Source: Sulfurospirillum_A sp029027265 (GTDB taxonomy: Bacteria > Campylobacterota > Campylobacteria > Campylobacterales > Sulfurospirillaceae). From it: a stretch of DNA of 64,000 nt. Shown here piece by piece: positions 1 through 7,314 of this stretch (the first letter of the stretch is position 1; each line of letters opens with the position of its first letter). The stretch covers positions 1,302,001-1,366,000 of the forward strand of contig CP093061.1 of the NCBI GenBank assembly GCA_029027265.1, in the 5' to 3' direction. The translations under genes were made by a program, and so were the position numbers. The notes beneath the pieces are model-generated. The model was not told the origin of the DNA. It saw only the letters and a program-made list of their open reading frames with translations, and made no database searches.

Positions 1-65
1 CTTACGCAACAGTAATCTTGGAAGAGCTTACACATAAACTAAAATAATATGCTATAATCACGCCC

Positions 66-398
66 TTAAAGGTACGTCAGGTGACTGCTTGAGCTTTGTC
101 TTAAGAGGAAAGTCTGGGCTGCAATGAGGCGTGGTTCCGTCTAACGGACGGCTGGGGTAACCCAAGGGACAGTGCAACAGAGAATAAACTACCCTTTACA
201 TGTAAAGGGAAAAGGTGAAACGGCGGGGTAAGAGCCCACCAGAGTTTTGAGTAATCATAACTGCTTTGTAAACCCAACCTGCAGCAAGAATGGATTGGTC
301 AGCCTCATAATGTTACCATTCGCTAGAGTGTTATCGTAAGATAACAAGTAGATAAATTGTCACCCAACGACATGACCCAGCTTATCGATGTGCCTTTA
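66..398 (+). ncRNA. rnpB: RNase P RNA (bacterial type A)
   Basis: Catalytic RNA of RNase P, which removes tRNA 5' leaders. Recognised from the conserved blocks in order: GAGGAAAGTC near 106, ACAGTGCAACAGAGA near 170, GGTGAAACGGCGGGGTAAGAG near 215 and the 3' segment ACCCAGCTTATCG near 375. The 5' AAAGGTACGTC and 3' GATGTGCCTTT pair as helix P1, which sets both ends to within a few bases. A perfect TTTACATGTAAA palindrome at 195-206 lies inside the RNA. The 3' end is echoed twice downstream (4848-4893 and 6590-6631), as expected if it has been an integration target. Confidence 0.95.
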
Positions 399-576
399 TA
401 TCTCAAATAGCCATTTAACCCTGAATTCAGGAATTAAATCTACGATAATAAGTATCATAAATAATTCAAAATAATTTATATATTAGTTAAATAAAATTTA
501 CTTTTAAGTATATTAATATCATTTAGTGATATAATGTCACAAGTGTAATTATATGGATTTTTAAAAGGTGCTACTA

Positions 577-1251
577 ATGGCAAAATTTTTAAATACAAGT
601 GCAATAAACTATTTCTTAGAAAAACTAATAAAATCAACTAACGACAAGTTGATATTGATTAGCCCTTTTTTAAAACTCAACAATAGAATCAAAGAATTAC
701 TAGAAGACAAAAATAGACTAAAAATTGATATTAGAATTATTTATGGAAAAAGCGAATTAAAAAATGAAGAGGTAAACTGGTTAAAAGATTTAGATTACAT
801 TAGAACTAGTTTTTGTGAAAACCTACATGCCAAATGCTACATGAATGAAAATATGGCAATAGTTACAAGCATGAACTTATATGATTTTAGCCAAATAAAT
901 AACAATGAAATGGGAATATTAATAAGTAAAGAAGATGATTTAGAACTTTACAAAGAAAATAAAGAAGAAGTAGAAAGAATTATTAGAATCAGCGATGAAG
1001 TTAGAATGTCAGTTAAAAAAGTCGTTAAGAAACCTGAAAACAATCAATCTAAAAAATTATCCACCTCAAAACTAGCAGTAAAATTAAAAATGAAAACTGA
1101 TGAACTCCACAAAAAATTTATAAAATTAGGATACTTAGAAGAGAAAGGTTCTAAAGAGCAGTTAACAGCAAAAGGAAAAGAAGTAGGCGGAGAAATGAAA
1201 AGATTTAAGGGCAAAGATTATTTTGCATGGAATGAAGATACTAAAATATAA
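577..1251 (+). CDS. Phospholipase-D-like domain protein with C-terminal winged helix
   Basis: A 224-residue protein. The first 135 residues look like a PLD-family domain with one HKD-type motif: H-A-K-C-Y-M-N-E, then V-T-S-M-N-L and N-N-E-M-G-I-L. Such single-motif proteins usually dimerise to form one phosphodiesterase site, and many are nucleases. The last 60 residues (SKLAVKLKM to FAWNED) look like a small winged-helix module, suggesting nucleic acid as substrate. I chose ATG 577 because the AAAAGG at 563-567 is well spaced for it; a GTG at 568 sits on top of that site. It is the first gene after rnpB, in an accessory region, so a defence or mobile-element role is possible but not shown. 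Confidence 0.6.
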   Translation: MAKFLNTSAINYFLEKLIKSTNDKLILISPFLKLNNRIKELLEDKNRLKIDIRIIYGKSELKNEEVNWLKDLDYIRTSFCENLHAKCYMNENMAIVTSMNLYDFSQINNNEMGILISKEDDLELYKENKEEVERIIRISDEVRMSVKKVVKKPENNQSKKLSTSKLAVKLKMKTDELHKKFIKLGYLEEKGSKEQLTAKGKEVGGEMKRFKGKDYFAWNEDTKI

Positions 1252-1317
1252 AGTAAAATTAAAAATAAAATGATACACATGAAAGTAGATAATAAGATTT
1301 AAAATAAAAGGAAAATA

Positions 1318-2616
1318 ATGCCACTAACGTTACACAGAATTATTATGCACAGAATAAACAAAACACAACACATAGCAAATGCCAGTACAGTTTTTAGAGA
1401 AAGTCCTTTTAATGCAAGTGTAACTTTAAATAGACTTCTTGCATAACCCCTTGTAGCCTCAGAGAATTTAGAAGTAGTGAGATTGTGCAAAACCTTTTTT
1501 GAGTAATAGCCATAGCTATTGCGATAAAAAGTTTTGTGCAAGATTGCTACTTCTAAGTCCTCCCTGCGGGCAACTCATAGATAAGCCTGAGCTTCGTTAG
1601 TTCATCTCATCCGTAGCTACGGCTACGCAAGAGATAAACTGCCTCACTCAAACATATCTATGAGTTGCTGAGACTGCAAGGGGTTATGCAAGAAGTCTAA
1701 TGAGTTTACAGAATCATTATCTGCAACATATAACAAAAAAACGTCCAAAGAATATGCAAATTTTTCAGCAGGTGAAAATAGTCCAGTTTTTAAAACTATT
1801 TTAGATAGCTATTTAGAAAATCCCAATATTGCCACATTTAATACATTTAGTAGACAAGCAACTGCGCTATTGTCTGAAAAGATGAATGATAAACCTGCTT
1901 CTACTGGTGGTTTTATAGTAATTGCAGACTACACTACTTCACATAGATTTATTTTAGTTGCATTAGTTAATAGTAAAGAGGGATATACAGAAAGTGAATT
2001 AGATATTATTAAAATTTCCCAATTAAATATTGAACAATTAGGAATGGCTGGTTTTGTTAACATAAATAATTATCAAAATGAAGATACTGCTTATAGACCT
2101 TTGTCTTTTATGCGTGGAAACAAAGATGTAGCAGGATACTTTGCTTCTTTTCTAGGGGCTGAAACTAATGTTGAATCATCTAGTCACATGACAGGGATAT
2201 TTATAAAAGCATTGAAAGAGTATTTTATTGAAAAAGAATATAATTTAAATACAAAAGAACAATTAAATCAGGCAGTATTTTCGTTTTGTGAAGAAAAAAG
2301 GAAAAATAAAGAACCTGTTAATATTGCTGCAATTTCTAGCATACTAAACCCTGATAACACTGATGAATTTTTTGAATTTACACAAAATCCAAATAAAAAT
2401 TATAATTTAAATACAATTATAGAATTAATAGATAAAAGACAACTTGATAAATTGACATCTTTTAGCTATAAAGGAGATGGATTTAAAATATCCTTTGATA
2501 AAGAATTGTATAATGAAAGAAAAATAGTGTTAGATGGAAATAACAATCTTATAATGAAAGATTTACAACCTGAATTTATAGCTAGATTAAAACAGGAATT
2601 TGAAAATAATGACTAA
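1318..2616 (+). pseudogene. NdpA/YejK-type nucleoid-associated protein, split by a MITE
   Basis: Reading 1318-1431 and then 1702-2616 in frame restores a protein resembling E. coli YejK (NdpA, NA37 family). The N-terminal piece starts MPLTLHRIIMHRI and ends SVTLN; the rest continues EFTESLSATY, then TFSRQATALLSEKM, GGFIVIADY, AYRPLSFMRGN and a C-terminal LDGNNNLIMKDL. The interruption is the 267-bp element at 1432-1698 with the duplicated target AAT, and excision would restore the frame exactly. ATG 1318 follows AAAAGGA. The downstream part (open from 1699, possible TTG at 1870) could still give a truncated protein. It heads a three-gene operon. Family members bind DNA; some are phage or plasmid encoded. 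Confidence 0.82.
1432..1698. mobile_element. MITE copy 1 (267 bp, IS5-like ends)
   Basis: Non-autonomous element bounded by AGACTTCTTGCATAACCCC and its exact complement (22-bp perfect terminal inverted repeats) and flanked by the target duplication AAT (1429-1431 and 1699-1701). It codes for nothing convincing. Two large internal inverted repeats lie inside: TTAGAAGTAG (1468) with CTACTTCTAA (1547), and GCAACTCATAGATA (1570) with its complement near 1655. A second copy of identical length lies at 59319-59585 in the opposite orientation. The ends match the intact IS5-like element at 45578-46492 over AGACTTCTTGC, so that element probably supplies transposase. It splits ndpA. Confidence 0.88.
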
Positions 2617-2859
2617 TAGAGAATATACATTAAAATTGTATTTATTTTTTAAGAACACAACAAAAATCTTAAATAGTTTAGAAACAAGAGGTATATTAAT
2701 ATACAAAAAAATATCTAACGAAGACATTGATTTTCTAAAAGAATTAGAATCAAACAATAAAATTATTTTTACAGATTATGCATATGAAAATAAAACTAAT
2801 GTAGATTTAAAAGATTTAAATGATAAGGATAAAGTCATATTGACTTTATCTCCTTCATT

Positions 2860-3757
2860 AGACATCTTTCAAAAGTAAGAATGAAAATTGCTTAGTAAAG
2901 AATATGAGTAAATATAAAAAAATAGAGAATAAGAAACCAGAGCAATTTAAACGATTGACAGGTGTAAAAAAAGAGACCTTTGAATTGATGGTTAAACTTT
3001 TAAAAGATTTCGAAGAGAAAAGAAAGAAGATATCAGGTCGTCCCTAAAATTAATCTATGCAGATCAGATTTTAATGATGCTTGAATATTTAAGAGAATAT
3101 CGTACATATTATCATATAAGTGTAGATTACAGTATCAGTGAATCAAGCTGTTATAAAATGATAAAAAGAGCAGAAGATATATTGATAAACTCAAAAGTTT
3201 TTTCACTTCCAACAAAGAATAGATTGATGAATGATATGGAGATTGAAGTTATCTTGGTTGATGCAACTGAATCACCTATTCAACGTCCAAAAAAAAGCAA
3301 CAGAGATACTATTCAGGGAAAAAGAAACGACATACACTAAAAACACAACTAGTTGTTGATGCAAAAGAGTTAACCATTTTAGCAACTACGTGTTCAGAAG
3401 GGAAACTACATGATTTTAAGTTGTATAAAAAAAGTAAATTACCACTAAATCCAAATATACAAGTTAATGTTGATACCGGATATTTGGGAATAAAAAAGAT
3501 ACACAATAATACCCTTATTCCAAAGAAAAAAAGTAAGTTAAAACCATTAAGTCATGAAGATAAAAAAGATAATAAAATATTTGCATCAAAACGTATATTT
3601 GTAGAACATGTTATAGGTGTACTAAAACGATTTCGTATCATCTCAGAAACCTATCGTAATAGAAGAAAAAAATTTGGCTTACGGTTTAACTTAATTGCTG
3701 GTATTTATAATTTTGAGTTGAAATTGAAAGATATTAAGTGACTTTTGAAAGAAGTCT
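2860..3757 (+). mobile_element. IS5-family element A, copy 1 (898 bp)
   Basis: Ends are AGACATCTTTCAAAAGT on the left and the complement of AGACTTCTTTCAAAAGT on the right, with a 3-bp ATT target duplication (2857-2859 and 3758-3760). The 3-bp A-N-T duplication is the pattern reported for ISL2-like members of the IS5 family. A second copy, itself interrupted, is at 10744-12560. It interrupts the unknown gene of the ndpA operon. Confidence 0.9.
2904..3741 (+). pseudogene. IS5-family transposase of element A copy 1 (frameshifted)
   Basis: DDE transposase in two overlapping frames. The first encodes the N-terminal helix-turn-helix region and the first catalytic Asp (VILVDATESPIQRPKK); the second, reached by a -1 shift at the A-rich site near 3291, continues QQRYYSGKKKRHTLK to the C terminus. 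In addition, this copy has CGTCCCTAAAA near 3040 where copy 2 has CGTCCCCTAAAA. The missing C brings a TAA into frame, so this copy is probably inactive. Confidence 0.85.
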
Positions 3758-4119
3758 ATTAATGAAAACAAAATTTAATTTTGCTTTATATTTAACTTTT
3801 TCAGATTTTATTGAAAAAAATAACACAAAAATTGAAACAAAAGAATATTATATTATTGATAAAGAAATTTCTTCTTTTAAGAAAAATAATAACAAACATT
3901 TTGAAATATATGAACATATTTTAAAATTACAAAAAATTTTAGAAGATATAGCAGATAATTTTAATGCTATAACAATACCTTACGAATATACTTTTTTTGA
4001 CACAAAAAAAATTAATATAATAAGTACATTTAGTGAAGATGATATAGAGTTTATCATATCAGAAAATAATAACTTTGGGCATACTATATGTAAACTTTTT
4101 GATGACCTTGAACTTAAAC

Positions 4120-4617
4120 ATGAAAACAAATAAGAACTATTTTTTTAAAAAAGCAATAGAAATTACTTTTAAAGATAAAGACCTTTCAATATCTAGTTTA
4201 ATAAAACAAATTCAAACTTTATTTGAAGAATATGAAGCACATTATAGAGCATACATAAATACACTTGAACCTGAAAAAATTAAATATAAATTCGATGAAG
4301 AACATAATAACTACCTAAAAGAATTTAATTCAATACTAGCTGATGTACATAACAAAATTATATTTATACCAATAGCATTTATATTTGGTGCAAGTCAATT
4401 AACAACAGGCACATTCGGTAAAGGGCTAATGATTATAATTGGAATGTTTGTATTTAGTTTATTAGTAACAATGTTTTTAAGTACACATAACTCAGTTTTG
4501 AAAATATTAAAAGAAACTTTAGCAGAAAAAAAGAAATTTTATGAACAAGAAAATCCAGCATTATATAATAAATTTAAATCTAAAATAATAATGCTTGAAA
4601 TCTTATCTAAAAAATAA
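4120..4617 (+). CDS. Two-helix membrane protein, third gene of the ndpA operon
   Basis: 165 residues from ATG 4120, overlapping the previous gene. The first 85 residues are charged and helical (FEEYEAHYRAYINTLEPEKIKY). Two hydrophobic segments follow (IIFIPIAFIFGASQL and GLMIIIGMFVFSLLVTMFL), then a charged helical tail. The layout resembles small membrane effectors or membrane anchors, but I recognise no family. It is the only intact gene of the operon in this window. An earlier ATG at 4075 would only add residues already coding for the upstream gene. Confidence 0.6.
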   Translation: MKTNKNYFFKKAIEITFKDKDLSISSLIKQIQTLFEEYEAHYRAYINTLEPEKIKYKFDEEHNNYLKEFNSILADVHNKIIFIPIAFIFGASQLTTGTFGKGLMIIIGMFVFSLLVTMFLSTHNSVLKILKETLAEKKKFYEQENPALYNKFKSKIIMLEILSKK

Positions 4618-4760
4618 CTTTTAGAATATGGTTTACAATAATCTTAAATTGGTTGTTAACAATAGGTGCAATTTATGCTTTTTGTTTGATATATATACCG
4701 TGTTCCTTTAATATAATTAAAAATGTGATAGTTAATTTTTATAATTGGTTTTAATATTAA
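4618..4760 (+). other. Short stretch without a supported gene
   Basis: Downstream of the membrane protein a hydrophobic frame runs from about 4628 to a TAA near 4753 (RIWFTIILNWLLTIG onward) without a good start codon or ribosome binding site. It may be the tail of a lost gene. Nothing else is apparent before the 150-bp repeat at 4761. Confidence 0.3.
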
Positions 4761-4910
4761 TAATTGTGGCCATAACGTGACATAGAATACACATATACAT
4801 AGTAAAATAGTCATAAAAAGCTCTTGAAAGCCTTTGTTTAGGAATGATCCTACCTAGCTTATTGATGTGACTTTATACTTTAAATAGTCTATTGGGAGCA
4901 TAAACTCTTT
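4761..4910 (+). repeat. 150-bp repeat X1 containing an rnpB 3'-end remnant
   Basis: Matches 6500-6650 over its full length, sharing for example CACATATACATAGTAAAA and GAAAGCCTTTGTTTAGGAAT. Its right part, AGCTTATTGATGTGACTTTATA and onward to AAATAGTCTATT (about 4857-4893), resembles the 3' end of rnpB and its flank (380-413). I read it as an old attachment-site remnant left by an element that integrated at rnpB; no integrase gene is visible. Confidence 0.6.
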
Positions 4911-4999
4911 AAAAAGGTGCCAGACTCTGATTATGAACTTTTAAAAGCTACTGAGCGAAAATAACGTTTTTCAACAATTAAAGAAATAACACAGTAATA

Positions 5000-5030
5000 C
5001 TCATAGAGGGGTAACTACTCCCCTCTACTT
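5000..5030 (-). terminator. Hairpin after the toxin peptide
   Basis: Perfect inverted repeat AGAGGGGAG ... CTCCCCTCT with a 4-base loop, just downstream of the peptide stop. It lacks a clean U-tract, so it may stabilise the mRNA end rather than terminate transcription. Confidence 0.5.
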
Positions 5031-5034
5031 ACTC

Positions 5035-5103
5035 CTAATACAATCTAATTGCAAAGCAAAAAGAAATAATTAAAAGAATGAGTATCACTGCTTTTAATGA
5101 CAT
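5035..5103 (-). CDS. Putative type I toxin, 22-residue hydrophobic peptide
   Basis: A 22-codon frame on the minus strand. It starts MSLKAVILILLIISFCF, a single membrane helix very like the Ibs toxins of E. coli in length and composition. AAAGG lies 7 bases before the ATG, and a strong hairpin (AGAGGGGAG and CTCCCCTCT, 5005-5026) follows the stop. Toxic peptides of this class depolarise the inner membrane. A same-strand small RNA gene lies upstream (5159-5242), and part of that RNA is complementary to this start region, as expected for an antitoxin. I saw no homologue beyond the general Ibs resemblance, so the call rests on architecture. Confidence 0.6.
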   Translation of the reverse strand: MSLKAVILILLIISFCFAIRLY

Positions 5104-5158
5104 AAAAGCACCTTTAAAGTGGCACTCCCACCCACTCCACACCTATTTTGAATAAAGA

Positions 5159-5242
5159 AAAAAAAAGGACTAAAGCTGTTAAGCCTTAGTCCTATACCAC
5201 ATTCGGGTAGTTAATCCGAAAAAGTGCTTATGTCATTAATGA
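5159..5242 (-). ncRNA. Small RNA Y1, putative antitoxin of the hydrophobic peptide
   Basis: An 80-85 nt transcript is predicted from a clear sigma-70 promoter on the minus strand (TTGAAT at 5270-5275, 17-bp spacer, TATACT at 5247-5252) to a rho-independent terminator (stem AGGACTAA/TTAGTCCT at 5166-5193, followed by a run of U). Its 5' part, UUAAUGACAUAAGCAC, is antisense to the peptide mRNA around the start codon: GUGCUU and AUGUCAUUAA both match, with a 2-nt bulge between. Pairing would cover the ribosome binding site and start. No open frame of note lies in it. A related but diverged gene is at 6347-6440. Confidence 0.6.
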
Positions 5243-5246
5243 TGAA

Positions 5247-5275
5247 AGTATACAATAAAAAGATGAATAATTCAA
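5247..5275 (-). promoter_or_regulatory. Promoter of small RNA Y1
   Basis: TTGAAT and TATACT separated by 17 bp on the minus strand, with start expected near 5240. Element C lies immediately upstream; its left duplication ATACA is at 5276-5280, so the -35 box is intact. Confidence 0.65.
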
Positions 5276-6238
5276 ATACATGTATTAGTCCATAACATAT
5301 GGCACTGAGGATTAGTTTCAATTAGATATTGTACAGGAGTTTTCATTTTTAAACTATGGTGAGGTATTTCAGTGTTATATCCAATAAGCCAATCTGCCAT
5401 TTTTTGGTTAAATAAGTCTATATCGCTAAAGAGTAAATCATCATTGTAATCAACAAACTGTTCTTGTATTGTTCTATTAAATCTTTCGTTATGAGCATTC
5501 ATTTTAGGAGATCTGGGATATGTCCAGTAGTGAGTTAAGTTTCTATTCTGAAGAAGCTTATCAAAGTCTTTCATAAACTCTGAACCATTATCTGAGAGTA
5601 TTGAGAATTTATTATCATTGGTATCATTAGTTACGCCATCAATAAGAGATGCAAGTACTCTGGCAGTATGAGTTGTATGTTTAGTTGGAATTGTAACAGC
5701 AAATGCGATACGGCTATTAGAGTCAATCATAGTCATAATATATCTTCTCATACCAGCTGTTACGCTTTGAATTGTGTCAACTGCTCACAGGTGCATAGGT
5801 TCTGCTTTAAGACCTTTAGGTTTACGATTTTTAATCTTTTTTTTCTTTAGGTTTACTCTACCTTTAAAATCTATACGTTGAGGAAATAATCTCATTTTAT
5901 TTTTATCTCTTGCGATAGTTCTTCCTATAGTTGATTCTGAGGGAAGAGTAAGACTATTCTTTTGTAGTAGTTGGTTTTCTTATTTGTTTTGGTACACTTG
6001 ACTTTGGAGTAAGAGATGATATATCTTCTTTACTTTTTTTAAAAGTTGCTTTGTATCTGTAGATTGTTCGTCTACTTACACAAAATGCTTCAATAGTAGC
6101 ATCCAATCCATACTTATCAAAAAACTTTATAATTTTTAATCGTTTTTTAGCTTCAGTATTTTCCATCTCTAGAATATAGCTAAATCTTTTAAATCTTGCA
6201 TATCCTCTTATTCCATTAAATAAGTAATCTGTTTGCAT
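5272..6238 (-). pseudogene. Transposase of element C (IS481/IS3-like, frameshift and nonsense)
   Basis: An N-terminal helix-turn-helix piece (DATIEAFCVSRRTIYRYKA) is on the minus strand at 5954-6238. After a frameshift near 5955 comes LTLPSESTIGRTIARDK and on to AEPMHL, then a TGA (likely TGG, Trp) near 5786, then the rve catalytic core (LSDNGSEFMKDF, WTYPRSPKMNAHNERFNRT, YNTEIPHHSL). The D-D-E residues are visible but the frame is broken at least twice. I place it with the rve-type IS481/IS3-like transposases; the exact family is uncertain. Confidence 0.8.
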
Positions 6239-6292
6239 TTCTCACTCTTTAGTTCTCCTCTAAAAAGTGTCATATGTTTCTGAACTTATACA
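5281..6292 (-). mobile_element. IS element C (1012 bp, rve-type transposase)
   Basis: Terminal repeats TGTATTAGTCCATAACATATG on the left and the complement of TGTATAAGTTCAGAAACATATG on the right, flanked by a perfect 5-bp duplication ATACA (5276-5280 and 6293-6297). The transposase is on the minus strand and defective. It inserted between the two small RNA units without deletion. Confidence 0.85.
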
Positions 6293-6346
6293 ATACAAAC
6301 AAAGACAGTCTCCTTTTATTGACACTATCACACCTTTTGACTAAGC

Positions 6347-6440
6347 AAAAAAAAAGGACTAAGGTAATCAACCCTAGTCCTTTGTGCCAATCATTTAGGT
6401 AATCAATTCTAAATAAAGAGGTTACTTATGTTTATTCTTA
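6347..6440 (-). ncRNA. Small RNA Y2, paralogue of Y1 without visible target
   Basis: Same layout as Y1: TATACT at 6446-6451 preceded by the same TTTTTA-TG spacer motif, transcript of about 90 nt, and a terminator stem AGGACTAAGG/CCTAGTCCT at 6356-6382 with a U-run. Its 5' part is antisense to a sequence of the form GAGGTTACTTATGTTTATTC, which would be a toxin start region, but no such peptide gene is found in this window. The sequence just downstream (6298-6340) resembles the leader of the first toxin (AGGTGTG) without its open frame, so the partner may have been lost. Confidence 0.45.
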
Positions 6441-6499
6441 ATAGAAGTATACAGTAAAAAGATAAATTAAATAAGATTATAAAAACGTTTTTGTGTCAA

Positions 6500-6650
6500 A
6501 AATTGTGACCGTAACGTGACAGAAAACACACATATACATAGTAAAACAGTCACAAAAAGCCATTGAAAGCCTTTGTTTAGGAATGAGCCTAACCCAGCTA
6601 ATTGATCCTTTATACTTCAAATAGCCTATTTAGAGCATAAGCCTCTTGAA
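6500..6650 (+). repeat. 150-bp repeat X2 containing an rnpB 3'-end remnant
   Basis: Second copy of the 4761-4910 repeat, about 80 percent identical by eye. The segment from CCCAGCTAATTGAT to AAATAGCCTATT (6595-6631) again resembles the rnpB 3' end. The two repeats bracket the toxin/small RNA region. No gene is seen between 6441 and 6822 apart from this repeat and the promoter of the ferritin-like gene. Confidence 0.6.
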
Positions 6651-6771
6651 AGTTATATTAGAATGTTGACTTTTTTGTATTAAGTCCAATATGATATTAT
6701 TAATTTTTTCTTAACATGTAATTATTAAGTACTTTAAGTTTTAACTTGATTATTTAAATCATCTTTTTCTC

Positions 6772-6798
6772 ATAATTTAATGCTAAAATTATCTCAAT
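6772..6798 (+). promoter_or_regulatory. Promoter and inverted repeat before the ferritin-like gene
   Basis: Perfect inverted repeat ATAATTT-AATGCTA-AAATTAT (6772-6792) overlapping an extended -10 (TGCTAAAAT). The geometry recalls PerR/Fur-type operators, which would suit an iron or peroxide-responsive ferritin-like gene, but the AT content makes chance palindromes common. Confidence 0.35.
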
Positions 6799-6822
6799 AA
6801 AAAATATTTGTGAAGGATAATT

Positions 6823-7313
6823 ATGAATGCTTATCAGCATGCAATGCGTATGGAAAATGAGGCAGAGAGGTTTTATAGGGATTTAGCTAATGGTATTTCA
6901 GATACTACAATCAAAAATGTTTTCACTATGTTAGCAGATGAAGAGGTTAAACACTTTAAAATTTTTGAAAAAATGTCAAAAAACAAAGAGTTAACTAGTA
7001 TTAGTAACATAGATATGTCTGCTAAAATTAGAGAGATATTTACAGATATTAAAGGCTGTAATAGAAAGTATACTTTTACAGATGATCAAGTTGCATACTA
7101 TGAAAAAGCTGCGAAGATAGAAGATGATGCTGCTACATTTTATGAAGAAAAAGCAAATGAAATGACTAACTTAGCTCAAAAAGAGGCTTTTTAGTGATAG
7201 CAAGAGAAGAAAGAAAGCATCAAGTGATTATGCAAAATCTGGCAGATTTTGTTGCTGGTCCTGATGCATGGTTAGAGAGTGCTGAGTTTTATAACGTAAC
7301 AAAAGAGTTATAA
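6823..7313 (+). pseudogene. Ferritin-like / rubrerythrin-type diiron protein, frameshifted
   Basis: Two halves of one ferritin-like four-helix protein. The first frame (6823-7194) has the diiron ligand motifs E-N-E-A-E-R-F-Y near residue 11 and D-E-E-V-K-H near 46, then a third helix EDDAATFYEEKA. After a break in TTTTT near 7186, a second frame continues ARE-E-R-K-H-QVIMQNLADFV to the stop at 7313, supplying the last E-x-x-H ligand pair. Total about 163 residues. AAGGA precedes the ATG by 7 bases. Proteins of this kind handle peroxide or iron. The single-base break in a homopolymer could be a sequencing error. Confidence 0.75.
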
Positions 7314-7314
7314 A

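Larger units (their letters stand above)
2609..4133 (+). pseudogene. Unknown gene, second in the ndpA operon, split by an IS
   Basis: I do not recognise this family. Removing the element at 2860-3757 and one copy of its ATT duplication joins two pieces in frame: residues from ATG 2609 (MTNREYTLKLYLFF) to LSPSL, then MKTKFNFALYLTFSDF to the stop at 4133, about 208 residues in all. The protein is rich in Lys, Asn and Ile, has no signal peptide or membrane segment, and shows no motif I can name. It overlaps the end of ndpA by 8 bp and the next gene by 14 bp, so the three were translationally coupled. A part-length product from 3762 (ATG) is conceivable. Confidence 0.7.

Noticed and set aside
1299..1541. 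An 80-codon minus-strand frame (MHKTFYRNSYGYYSKK...)
   Set aside because: It runs across the MITE border into the antisense of the ndpA start; it is a by-product of the insertion.
1468..1668. tRNA or structured RNA gene in the MITE hairpins
   Set aside because: The stems are inverted repeats without tRNA landmarks, and both copies are bounded by terminal repeats and target duplications.
3074..3340. Separate small proteins suggested by short frames at 3074-3340 and 3421-3741
   Set aside because: They are the two halves of one IS5 transposase, broken by a C deletion and the normal -1 shift.
5166..6382. A CRISPR-like array from the repeated AGGACTAAG hairpins
   Set aside because: Only two copies, 1.2 kb apart, each a terminator of a small RNA gene; no spacer pattern and no cas genes.
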